Below, one piece after another: positions 56,736 to 64,000 of a stretch of 64,000 nucleotides of DNA. This DNA comes from Pseudomonas fulva (GTDB lineage Bacteria; Pseudomonadota; Gammaproteobacteria; Pseudomonadales; Pseudomonadaceae). A program made the translations under genes and the position numbers. The notes beneath the pieces were generated by a model that was not told the origin of the DNA, made no database searches, and was given only the letters and a program-made list of their open reading frames with translations. The stretch covers positions 3,968,001 to 4,032,000 of the forward strand of contig NZ_CP082928.1 of assembly GCF_023517795.1 (NCBI RefSeq), read 5' to 3'. Position 1 is the first letter of the stretch. The number at the start of each line of letters is the position of its first letter.

Positions 56736-57347
56736 TCAGGCAGGCTGCTGCAGCGCGCCCTGAATCAGCGAGGTAAAGGTGGCGATCACCTGCGCCTCGG
56801 CATACCGGCCGCGCACCAGCGCGCCTGCCAGCGCTTCGCCCGCGCCGACCAGGCCGGCGCAGCGCCGCTCCAGCTCGACTGCCGCCAGGTTGGCGTGGGG
56901 CTCGAGCACGCTGACGAACATCTGCACGCAGTTATCGAGCAGCTCCTGGAATACCGCAGCCTTCTCATCGCTGCCCGCCAGGGCGGCACCTACGGCGTAG
57001 AACTCGTCGGTGTTATTGGATGCGCAGTCGATATAGGCGCTGGACAACAGCTGCGCCGTATCCTCCAGGCTGCGGGTGGTGCTCGCCATCAGTTCGCGAA
57101 AGGCATTGATCCGTTCGATGTCGATCCACCGGTACAGCTCGATCAACAAGCCGGAACGGGTGCCGAAGTGGTCGTAGACCACCGGCTTGGACACGCCGGC
57201 GCAAGTGGCCAGATGGCCGAGGGTCAGGCGGTCGGCACCTTCATGGCGCACCACCTGCCGCGCGGTTTGCAGCAACTGATGTCGACGTTCGGCTTTGGAC
57301 AACCGACCTCTCGATGGGGTAGTGGCAGAGTGATGGTTTTTTTGCAC
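56736..57347 (-). CDS. TetR family repressor
   Basis: A 203-residue TetR regulator with an N-terminal HTH (LTLGHLATCAGVSKPVVYDHF) and a helical ligand domain. It begins with GTG. It is divergent from a saccharopine-dehydrogenase-like gene; two matching palindromes in the 109-bp gap are its likely operators, so it should repress both itself and the reductase. Confidence 0.9.
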   Translation of the reverse strand: MQKNHHSATTPSRGRLSKAERRHQLLQTARQVVRHEGADRLTLGHLATCAGVSKPVVYDHFGTRSGLLIELYRWIDIERINAFRELMASTTRSLEDTAQLLSSAYIDCASNNTDEFYAVGAALAGSDEKAAVFQELLDNCVQMFVSVLEPHANLAAVELERRCAGLVGAGEALAGALVRGRYAEAQVIATFTSLIQGALQQPA

Positions 57348-57368
57348 GTCGTCGGGTTCCAGAACATA

Positions 57369-57387
57369 AACCTACCAATGGTAGGTT
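57369..57387. promoter_or_regulatory. TetR operator 1
   Basis: AACCTACC AAT GGTAGGTT, a perfect eight-base inverted repeat around three bases, next to the TetR gene start. It pairs with a second copy 43 bp to the right. Confidence 0.75.
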
Positions 57388-57411
57388 AAAGGGGCTAGGC
57401 TCGTTTACAGG

Positions 57412-57430
57412 TTCCTACTAAAGGTAGGTT
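57412..57430. promoter_or_regulatory. TetR operator 2
   Basis: TTCCTACTAAAGGTAGGTT matches operator 1 at 15 of 19 positions and lies 27 bases before the reductase ATG, so binding would block its transcription start region. Confidence 0.7.
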
Positions 57431-57456
57431 AAGCCAGTAAGCGGAGGACGTACAGC

Positions 57457-58470
57457 ATGTCTATTGATCCTGTTCTGTTGATGGGTGGCTCTGGAGCCAT
57501 CGGTAACCACACGGCTGCGGCGCTGCGTGCCCAGCATCCCGACCTTGCCTTGTTGATCGCTGGCCGCGATCTGGCCAAGGCTCAACAAGCCGCCGAGCGA
57601 ATCGGCAATGCGCGGGCGGTGGTGATAGATCCCGCTGCCGATGACCTCGGCCTCGGCGATCAACCGGTCAGTGCGGTGGTGGTCTTCTATATGGACCATG
57701 ACCTGGCCGGCCTGCGCTTCGCCCAGAAGCGCGGCGTGCCGCACCTGAGCATTTCCTCCGGGGTGTTCGAGATCGCCCCGGAAATCGCCACCTACATGCA
57801 CAAACCCGACGCCGCCCCCATCGTGCTCGGCTACGAATGGATGGTGGGCGCCACCACGGTGGCGACGCTGCGCATCGCCGAGGCGTTTCGGCGGGTGGAC
57901 GAGATCCGCATCAATGCCCTGGTCGATGAGCAGGATACGGGCGGGCCGACCGTCGCCACCGATTTCGAGCACCTGAACAGGATGCTTCCGGCTGCGCTGA
58001 CACGGCGCGACAACCGCTACCTCTGGCGCGAAGGCGAAGAGGCGGAGGCTCGCTTCCGCGCGGTGGATGGCACGCCGATCAGCGCCAACGGCTTTTCGTC
58101 CATTGACGTCGTCGGCCTCGCGGCGGCCACGGATGCGCCGAACGTGCAATTCAACATGGCCATCGATGTCAGCTCGACGCGCCGTCAAGGCGGGGCGATG
58201 TCGACGGAGATCCTTATCGAACTGTCCGGTGAGGATCCGCAAGGCAGGCCGCTGCGCACCCGACATGCCGTGGTGCACCCCAAGGGGGCCGCGTTGCTGA
58301 CGGCCCTGAGCGTGGCAATGCTCATCGAACGGTTGTTGGGCCTGGACGGCGAGGCGCCGACCAGGCCCGGCCTGTACTTTCCTTACCAGTTGCTGGACCG
58401 CGATCGTTACCTGCAACGCCTGGAGCAGGAAGGCGGCGAGCTTCGCGAACTGCAGCCGACCGACGATTGA
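57457..58470 (+). CDS. Saccharopine dehydrogenase-like NAD(P)-binding oxidoreductase
   Basis: A 337-residue protein with an N-terminal Rossmann motif GGSGAIGNH (about residues 10-18), LIAGRD after the second strand (typical of NADP-preferring members), and a C-terminal saccharopine-reductase-like domain. GCGGAGGACG precedes the ATG. The substrate is unknown; the TetR neighbour with tandem operators suggests induction by a small molecule, perhaps a detoxification step. Confidence 0.83.
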   Translation: MSIDPVLLMGGSGAIGNHTAAALRAQHPDLALLIAGRDLAKAQQAAERIGNARAVVIDPAADDLGLGDQPVSAVVVFYMDHDLAGLRFAQKRGVPHLSISSGVFEIAPEIATYMHKPDAAPIVLGYEWMVGATTVATLRIAEAFRRVDEIRINALVDEQDTGGPTVATDFEHLNRMLPAALTRRDNRYLWREGEEAEARFRAVDGTPISANGFSSIDVVGLAAATDAPNVQFNMAIDVSSTRRQGGAMSTEILIELSGEDPQGRPLRTRHAVVHPKGAALLTALSVAMLIERLLGLDGEAPTRPGLYFPYQLLDRDRYLQRLEQEGGELRELQPTDD

Positions 58471-58583
58471 CTCGGAAACGGCGGCGCGGGGCGCGAGCGG
58501 TGCAGGCCGCTCGCGCTTTCGCATTTTCATCACGGCTGAATTCTCCAGGTGGATTTTCCTGAGAATCAGACGCAGTTGGCCCG

Positions 58584-58589
58584 TATAAT
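58584..58589 (+). promoter_or_regulatory. -10 box before the ferric-iron ABC genes
   Basis: A perfect TATAAT lies 36 bp before the ATG of the binding-protein gene. No good -35 box is present at 16-18 bases, so activation or an extended element may be needed. I see no clear Fur box. Confidence 0.45.
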
Positions 58590-58625
58590 CCTCTGGTAAC
58601 TATTTGTTTCGAGGGGAACAGGCTT

Positions 58626-59645
58626 ATGTCGGCACATCGAGTAACCGGATTGGCGCGTGTGATCGCTGCCAGCGTTCTGTCCTGCGGCCTGCTGCTCAGC
58701 GGCCTGGCCCATGCCGAGGATCCGGTGACCCTGACCCTCTACAACGGGCAGCACGAGGCCACCGGCAAGGCCGTGGCGGCTGCCTTCGAGAAGAAGACCG
58801 GTATCAAGGTGCTGATCCGCAAGGGTGGTGGCGGCCAACTGGCCAACCAGATCGCCGAGGAGGGTGAGCGCTCGCCGGCCGACATCGTCTACACCGAAGA
58901 GGCGCCGCCGCTGATCAAGCTCGGCAGCCAGGGCCTGCTGGCCGAGGTCGATGACAGCACCCTCAAGCAGATCGACGCCAAATTCTCCGATGACAACGGC
59001 AATTGGATCGGCATCACCTCGCGGGTGCGCGTGCTGGCCTACAACCCTGATCTGGTCACCGAGGCCGAGCTGCCGAAAAGCGTGCTGGAAGTGGCCGACC
59101 CCGCGTGGGCGGGCAAGATCGCCTTCGTGCCGAGCAGCGGTGAGTTCCTCGGCCAGACGGCCGCGGTCATCCGCCTCAACGGCCGTGAAGCCGCCGAGGA
59201 ATGGCTGACCGGCCTCAAGGCTTTCGGCTCCACCTACACCAACAACGTGATCGCCATGAAGGCGGTGGAGAACGGCGAGGTCGGCGCCGCGCTGGTCAAC
59301 AGCTATTACTGGACGGCGCTGAAGAAAGAGAAGGGCGAGCTGAAATCCAGGCTGCATTACTTCGCCGACGGCGACGCCGGCGGCCTGTCGAGCGTCTCCG
59401 GCGCCGCCGTGGTCAAGGCCAGCAAGCACCCGAAGGAGGCGCAGCAGTTTCTCGCCTTCATGATCAGCGAGGAAGGCCAGAAGGCCGTGCTCACCCAGTC
59501 CGCCGAATACCCGGTCAACCCCAAGGTGCCGGCCGACCCGCTGCTCAAGCCCTATGACCAGCTCAAGCCGCCGGCCATCACTGCCGCGCAGATCGGCCTG
59601 GCCGAGGATGCCCTGGAGCTGCAACGCGAAGTGGGTATGAACTGA
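58626..59645 (+). CDS. Ferric-iron ABC transporter periplasmic binding protein (FbpA/HitA-like)
   Basis: A 339-residue class II solute-binding protein with a signal peptide ending LAHAE. It has LYNGQHEATGKAVAAAFEKKTGI near the mature N-terminus, the SRVRVLAYNPD segment and the tyrosine pair in NSYYW, which in FbpA-type proteins helps bind Fe3+. GAGGGGAACAGG precedes the ATG. It is followed two bases later by the permease gene. Likely ligand is ferric iron in the periplasm. Confidence 0.92.
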   Translation: MSAHRVTGLARVIAASVLSCGLLLSGLAHAEDPVTLTLYNGQHEATGKAVAAAFEKKTGIKVLIRKGGGGQLANQIAEEGERSPADIVYTEEAPPLIKLGSQGLLAEVDDSTLKQIDAKFSDDNGNWIGITSRVRVLAYNPDLVTEAELPKSVLEVADPAWAGKIAFVPSSGEFLGQTAAVIRLNGREAAEEWLTGLKAFGSTYTNNVIAMKAVENGEVGAALVNSYYWTALKKEKGELKSRLHYFADGDAGGLSSVSGAAVVKASKHPKEAQQFLAFMISEEGQKAVLTQSAEYPVNPKVPADPLLKPYDQLKPPAITAAQIGLAEDALELQREVGMN

Positions 59646-59647
59646 TC

Positions 59648-61222
59648 ATGCAACCCCAGGCGGTCACCCCCGAACTGCCGCTGCCGGCGCCGACCCTCAG
59701 CTGCCGTCGGCGCAAGGGGCCACCGATCTGGCTGCAGTTGCCGGTGCTGGCGCTGTTGCTGCTCGCCGCGCTGCCGCTGTTCTTCGTGGTGGTGCGCGCG
59801 GCCCAGGTCGGCCCCCACGAAGCCTTTGCGCTGTTGTGGCGGCCCTTCGTGTTCGGCCTGTTGGCCAACACCCTGAAGCTGATGGTGCTGGTGACCCTGG
59901 GCTGCGCGCTGCTCGGCCTCGCGCTGGCCTGGCTGGTGGAGCGCAGCGACCTGCGCTGGCGCCGCCAGTGGAACGTGTTGCTGTGCCTGCCGTTCGCCAT
60001 TCCCTCGTTCGTCAGCGGCTTCACCTGGGTGTCGATCAGCCCGCTGTTCGAAGGCCTGGGCGGCACCGTGCTGGTGATGATCCTGTCCAAATACCCGCTG
60101 ATCTACCTGCCGGTGGTGGCGGTGCTGCGCAACCTCGACCCGGCCCTGGAAGAGTCGGCGCGCATGCTCGGCTGCAGTCGCCGTGAGGTGTTCTGGCGGG
60201 TCACCCTGCCGCTGTTGCGGCCGGTGCTGATGGCCACCAGTTTGCTGGTGGCGGTGCATATGCTGGTCGAGTTCGGCGCACCGTCGATCATGCGCTACCA
60301 GACCTTCACCACTGCCATCTACCAGCAGTTCGAGCTGGAGTTCAGCGGCAGCAACGCGGCCATGCTGTCCGCCTTGCTGCTGGGGCTGTGCATGCTGCTG
60401 TTATGGGGTGAATTCCGTCTACGCGGGCGCGGTTTCGCGCGCACCGGGCAGGGTGTGGCACGTAGCGCGGCGCGGGTGCGCCTGGGCCGTTGGAGCGGGC
60501 CCGCTCAGGTGCTGCTGCTGGCGCTGGTGGCCATCGGCTGCGGCGTGCCGCTGGTGATGCTGGGCTTCTGGATAGTCGAAGGCAGCTCGGCCAGCTTCCC
60601 GGTGGCGGAGATCGCCCAGACGCTGTGGTCGTCGCTGACCTATTCCTTTGGCGGCGCCTTGTTCAGTTGCCTGCTGGCGTTGCCGGTGTGCCTGGTGGTG
60701 GTGCGTTACTACGGGCGCATGGCCACCCTGGCCGATCGCCTGCCTTATCTGCTGCACGCCTTGCCGGGCCTAGTGATCGCCCTGTCGCTGGTGTTCTTCG
60801 CCCTCGGCTACGTGCCCGCGCTGTACCAGACCAGCATCCTGCTGCTGGCGGCCTATGCGCTGCTGTTCATGCCCATGGCCCAGGGGCCGATTCGCGTGGC
60901 GTTGGAAAAAGCCTCGCCGCAACTGGAAGAGGCTGCGCGCACCCTGGGGCATACGCCGATTGCCACCTTTCTGCGAGTGACCCTGCCGATCATCTCGCCG
61001 GCCATTGGTGCCGGCTTCGTGCTGGTGTTTCTCGACTGCATGAAAGAGCTGACCGCTACCTTGATCCTCGGCCCGACCGGCCTGGAAACCCTGGCCACCA
61101 AGGTCTGGTCGCATACTGGCAACCTGGAGTACGCCGGCGCCGCGCCTTATGCCGCGCTGATCGTGTTGGTCTCGGGGCTGCCGGTGTATCTGCTGACCAC
61201 CCGCGCTTACCGGCGTTCCTGA
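59648..61222 (+). CDS. Ferric-iron ABC transporter permease (FbpB/HitB-like)
   Basis: A 524-residue fused permease with two tandem binding-protein-dependent transport domains and about 12 membrane helices. Two EAA-loop motifs are visible (EESARMLGCSRREVFWRVTLP and EEAARTLGHTPIATFLRVTLP, in part). It is two bases after the binding protein. No ATPase gene follows; a multicopper oxidase gene starts 172 bp on, so the ATPase must come from elsewhere, as in some other Pseudomonas hit loci. Confidence 0.92.
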   Translation: MQPQAVTPELPLPAPTLSCRRRKGPPIWLQLPVLALLLLAALPLFFVVVRAAQVGPHEAFALLWRPFVFGLLANTLKLMVLVTLGCALLGLALAWLVERSDLRWRRQWNVLLCLPFAIPSFVSGFTWVSISPLFEGLGGTVLVMILSKYPLIYLPVVAVLRNLDPALEESARMLGCSRREVFWRVTLPLLRPVLMATSLLVAVHMLVEFGAPSIMRYQTFTTAIYQQFELEFSGSNAAMLSALLLGLCMLLLWGEFRLRGRGFARTGQGVARSAARVRLGRWSGPAQVLLLALVAIGCGVPLVMLGFWIVEGSSASFPVAEIAQTLWSSLTYSFGGALFSCLLALPVCLVVVRYYGRMATLADRLPYLLHALPGLVIALSLVFFALGYVPALYQTSILLLAAYALLFMPMAQGPIRVALEKASPQLEEAARTLGHTPIATFLRVTLPIISPAIGAGFVLVFLDCMKELTATLILGPTGLETLATKVWSHTGNLEYAGAAPYAALIVLVSGLPVYLLTTRAYRRS

Positions 61223-61394
61223 GCGCGGGCGAGGCGCGATGTCACGGTGTCGTGGCTTAACGCCCCGGCGCTCAAGGTGTATCGTGCGCAGCTTTCAGCA
61301 GGCCGTTGAAACGGCAACAGACCCTAGCGCCCGCAGAGGCATATCGAACAAACCTGATTAGTGTCACCGCAGTCCCGCTTCAGGAGCAGGTTTC

Positions 61395-62771
61395 ATGAGT
61401 TTCACCCGTAGACAGGTGTTGGGCGGTCTGATCGGCCTTGGCGTGGTCGGTCTCGGCGCTGGCGGCGCGCGCTATTGGCTGGGGCGCCCGTTCGACCGCA
61501 AGACCCACGACTACGAGCTGATCGCCGCGCCCCACGATATCGAACTGGTACCCGGCCATGTCACCCCGGCCTGGACCTTTGGCGGCCAGGCCCCCGGCGT
61601 GGAGCTGCGTTGCCGCCAGGGCGACGAATTGCGGGTGCGTTTCATCAACCACCTGCCCGAGCCCACCACCATTCACTGGCACGGCATCCGCCTGCCACTG
61701 GAAATGGATGGCGTGCCCTATGTGTCCCAGGCGCCGGTATTGCCGGGCGAGTTCTTCGATTACCGCTTCGTCACCCCGGATGCCGGCAGCTACTGGTACC
61801 ACCCCCACGAGTCCAGCGCGAAACAGCTGGGCCGCGGGCTGGTCGGCCCGCTGATCATCGACGAGCGCGAGCCGACCGGTTTCCGCCATGAGCGCACCCT
61901 GTGCCTGAAGAGCTGGCATGTGGACGAGGAGGGCGCCTTCACCCAGTTCAGCGTGCCCCGCGAGGCGGCGCGGGAAGGCACCCGTGGGCGCCTGTCGACC
62001 ATCAACGGCGTGTCGTTGCCGACCCTGGAACTGCCGGCTGGGCAAGTGGTACGCCTGCGCCTGATCAACGTCGACAGCACCATCACCTACCGGCTCAACC
62101 TGCCCAAGGGCGATGCGCGAATCTACGCCCTGGACGGCAACCCGATCGAGCCGCGCCCGCTGGGCAAGGAATACTGGCTGGGCCCGGGCATGCGTATCGA
62201 CCTGGCGCTCAAGGTGCCGGCGGTTGGCAGCGAAGCGCTGTCGCTGCGCAACGGGCCGCTGCGCCTGGCCACCATCAAGCCTGTCGCCAGCAGAGAACCT
62301 TCCGCCGAGTGGCCGCCGGCGCTGCCGCCCAACCCGGTGGCCGAGCCGGACCTCGCGCAGGCCGAAACCCTGCGCTTCAACTTCGAATGGGCGGCCTCCC
62401 TGGCATCGCCTGCCGATGAAGCTGCCGGCCGCTACAAGTACTGGCAGATCAACGGCCAGGCCTGGGACATCAACGACAAGACCTGCGCCGACCGGCCCAT
62501 CGCCAAGCTGAAAAAGGACGGCCACTACATCTTCGTGCTGCGCAACATGGCCCAGTACCAGCACCCGATCCACCTGCATGGGTTGATCTTCAAGGTGCTG
62601 GATTCCAACCGCCGCAAGATCGAGCCGTACTACACCGACACCTTCCTGCTCGGCAAGAACGAGACCGCGCGCATCGCCTTCGTGGCCGATAACCCAGGGG
62701 TGTGGATGTTCCATTGCCATGTCATCGACCATATGGAAACCGGCCTGATGGCCGCCATCGAGATCGCCTGA
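61395..62771 (+). CDS. Multicopper oxidase with Tat signal
   Basis: A 458-residue three-cupredoxin-domain oxidase. The Tat-type leader starts MSFTRRQVLGGLIGLG. The copper-site motifs are HWHGIRL, WYHPHE, HPIHLHG and HCHVIDHMETGLM, giving complete T1 and T2/T3 sites. It is exported folded to the periplasm, where it could oxidise Cu(I), Fe(II) or phenolics. CAGGAGCAGG precedes the ATG. A homologue lies directly after guaA in P. aeruginosa as I recall it, so it marks the far edge of the accessory DNA. Confidence 0.93.
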   Translation: MSFTRRQVLGGLIGLGVVGLGAGGARYWLGRPFDRKTHDYELIAAPHDIELVPGHVTPAWTFGGQAPGVELRCRQGDELRVRFINHLPEPTTIHWHGIRLPLEMDGVPYVSQAPVLPGEFFDYRFVTPDAGSYWYHPHESSAKQLGRGLVGPLIIDEREPTGFRHERTLCLKSWHVDEEGAFTQFSVPREAAREGTRGRLSTINGVSLPTLELPAGQVVRLRLINVDSTITYRLNLPKGDARIYALDGNPIEPRPLGKEYWLGPGMRIDLALKVPAVGSEALSLRNGPLRLATIKPVASREPSAEWPPALPPNPVAEPDLAQAETLRFNFEWAASLASPADEAAGRYKYWQINGQAWDINDKTCADRPIAKLKKDGHYIFVLRNMAQYQHPIHLHGLIFKVLDSNRRKIEPYYTDTFLLGKNETARIAFVADNPGVWMFHCHVIDHMETGLMAAIEIA

Positions 62772-62786
62772 TTTGAGAGCCCGGAT

Positions 62787-63263
62787 TTGAAAGCCCCCTT
62801 GATCATCGACCGCAGCCAGGACCAGCGCTTTATGCGCGAGGCGCTGGCGCTGGCTGCCGAGGGCGCTGCCCGTGGCGAAGTGCCGGTCGGCGCCGTGCTG
62901 GTGCAGGGCGGCGAGGTGATCGGCCGCGGCTTCAACTGCCCGATCTCCACCTCGGACCCCAGCGCCCACGCCGAAATGGTCGCCATCCGCGCTGCTGCCC
63001 AGGCCGTCGCCAACTACCGCCTGCCGGGCAGCACCCTGTACGTGACCCTGGAACCCTGCGCCATGTGCGCGGGGCTTATCGTCCACTCGCGTGTACAGCG
63101 CGTGGTATTCGGCGCCAGCGAACCCCGCGCGGGCATGGCGGTAAGCCGCGGCCAGTTCTTCGACCAGAGCTTTCTCAATCACCGCGTGCTGGTGGAGGGC
63201 GGAGTTCTTACAGAGGAGTGCGGTGAGGTGTTGAAGGCGTTTTTCAAGGCGCGGCGGGGTTAG
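62787..63263 (+). CDS. tadA: tRNA-specific adenosine-34 deaminase
   Basis: A 158-residue zinc deaminase with HAEMVAIR (zinc histidine and catalytic glutamate) and PCAMCAG (two zinc cysteines). It deaminates A34 of tRNA-Arg(ACG) to inosine. The start is the TTG at 62787, giving KAPLIIDRSQDQRFM as in Pseudomonas homologues; the first in-frame ATG (about 62830) would truncate a conserved helix. It is 15 bp after the oxidase stop and probably co-transcribed. Confidence 0.95.
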   Translation: MKAPLIIDRSQDQRFMREALALAAEGAARGEVPVGAVLVQGGEVIGRGFNCPISTSDPSAHAEMVAIRAAAQAVANYRLPGSTLYVTLEPCAMCAGLIVHSRVQRVVFGASEPRAGMAVSRGQFFDQSFLNHRVLVEGGVLTEECGEVLKAFFKARRG

Positions 63264-63335
63264 TCGGGTTAAAGAACTAGGCCATAGGGCCAGGGATTCC
63301 CACAGGCCCGTGACAACACTCGAGGAGCATTGAGA

Positions 63336-63809
63336 TTGATCAAAGCAGGGATGTTTGCAGTAGCGGCACTGCTGGGCGTATCTGCCCAGGCGGCGGAGCG
63401 GCAGGTGTATCTGGTGGCCACGGCGCAGTTGGACGGTTCCAATCTGGCCCAGAGCATCTTTCTGCATGAGCCGCAGATCACCGAGTTGCAGGGCTGTCTG
63501 GATGCCGTGCGCAAGGGCCAGCGCGGGCGCGACTGGCTGCAGTATCACCACATCTTCCAGCGCGATAGATTCAAGGGCTTCACCGGCCATATGCGCTACC
63601 GCTGTGTCTACAGCGACCTGCAGATCAGCGCCTGGTACGACAAGGTGCGCTACAACCAGCCATACCTGATCAGCATCGACGACGACGCGGTACTGAGCAT
63701 CAGCCGCCCACCGAGCCTGGCGCAGTGCTCGACACGGTTGCGTGCCTTGCCAGCGAAGCAGCAGGCGCAGAGTTTTTGCGCCATGGGCAATCAGACCGTC
63801 ACGCGCTGA
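63336..63809 (+). CDS. Secreted hypothetical protein
   Basis: A 157-residue protein with a signal peptide (MFAVAALLGVSAQA) and several cysteines in the mature part. CGAGGAG lies upstream, best spaced for the TTG at 63336; TTG 63330 and ATG 63351 are alternatives. I do not recognise a named family. It is parallel to tadA with a 72-bp gap and converges on the gene at the window edge. Confidence 0.7.
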   Translation: MIKAGMFAVAALLGVSAQAAERQVYLVATAQLDGSNLAQSIFLHEPQITELQGCLDAVRKGQRGRDWLQYHHIFQRDRFKGFTGHMRYRCVYSDLQISAWYDKVRYNQPYLISIDDDAVLSISRPPSLAQCSTRLRALPAKQQAQSFCAMGNQTVTR

Positions 63810-63820
63810 GCCGTTCTCGC

Positions 63821-64000
63821 CTATCGAGCGCGCTCGAACACCAGGCTGACCTTGGCACCGCCAGGGCGCTGGAAGCTTTCGATCATGCGCTCGCCTTCTA
63901 CCTCCATGCGCAGTTCCCGGGTGGTGCGCACGTCGCCGGTCCAGTTCGGGAACGACGAGCCTTCCACGGTGTTGCCACTGAAGTTGCCTTGCTCATCGAC
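63821..64000 (-). CDS. C-terminal part of an unidentified protein (partial)
   Basis: On the minus strand an open frame enters from the right edge and stops at 63821. The visible 59 residues contain GNFSGNTVEGSSFPNWTGDV and end GGAKVSLVFERAR, with the composition of a periplasmic or lipocalin-like protein. Its 5' part lies outside the window. Only 11 bp separate its stop from that of the convergent gene. Confidence 0.6.
   Translation of the reverse strand, partial: VDEQGNFSGNTVEGSSFPNWTGDVRTTRELRMEVEGERMIESFQRPGGAKVSLVFERAR

Noticed and set aside
61380..63590. 736-codon frame antisense to the oxidase and tadA
   Set aside because: Shadow frame spanning two well-supported genes.

Overview
The window is GC-rich chromosomal DNA of a Pseudomonas-type gammaproteobacterium. 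Evidence: Pseudomonas-like codon use, dense ATGA-overlapping operons, a Pseudomonas-style malonate decarboxylase operon, the guaB-guaA and multicopper oxidase-tadA neighbourhoods, and many TonB-dependent receptors. I found no rRNA, tRNA or CRISPR array.

Layout. (1) 1-7,809: malonate decarboxylase operon mdcA(partial)BCDEGH, a MatC-type carrier in place of the usual MadL/MadM pair, and a LysR regulator (mdcR). (2) 7,880-15,729: core and housekeeping genes: an I78-type inhibitor lipoprotein, a two-gene ABC exporter, a Nudix hydrolase, a gamma-carbonic-anhydrase-like protein, DUF1289, DUF488, NIPSNAP, a LysR/PACE efflux pair, and a REP-like repeat cluster at 12.8-13.0 kb. (3) 15,952-19,082: guaB-guaA. 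(4) 19,083-61,394: about 42 kb of mostly accessory DNA between guaA and the multicopper oxidase-tadA pair. As I remember the P. aeruginosa PAO1 map, these genes are adjacent there. (5) 61,395-64,000: multicopper oxidase, tadA and two small genes.

The accessory block looks layered. The last bases of guaA (GAGTGGGAGTGAT) recur exactly 27.9 kb downstream. A truncated integrase N-terminus lies just after guaA, and an orphan terminator lies just after the distal repeat. This is the signature of a degraded integrative island in guaA. Between the repeats are: a DUF4198 protein divergent from a TonB receptor around a palindromic operator; a LeuC/LeuD paralogue with an RraA-type aldolase, a 2-hydroxycarboxylate transporter and a LysR regulator; AraC and degenerate-GGDEF genes; a phosphate-scavenging locus (purple-acid-phosphatase-like enzyme, TonB receptor, two-domain beta-propeller phytase, ExbB/ExbD/TonB) with two Pho-box-like sites; LemA-DUF2207; the scar of a deleted hybrid histidine kinase; and a FecI/FecR/receptor surface-signalling unit. 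Beyond the distal repeat are a 1,217-residue YobI/KAP-like membrane NTPase (a candidate defence gene), an IS3-like scrap, a GGDEF-EAL protein, a siderophore receptor with a good Fur box, a PH-domain protein, a TetR/reductase pair with two tandem operators, and a ferric-iron ABC transporter lacking its ATPase.

Functionally, much of the accessory DNA concerns nutrient capture through TonB (iron, another metal, phytate phosphate) and small carboxylic acids (malonate and 2-hydroxy or citrate-like acids).
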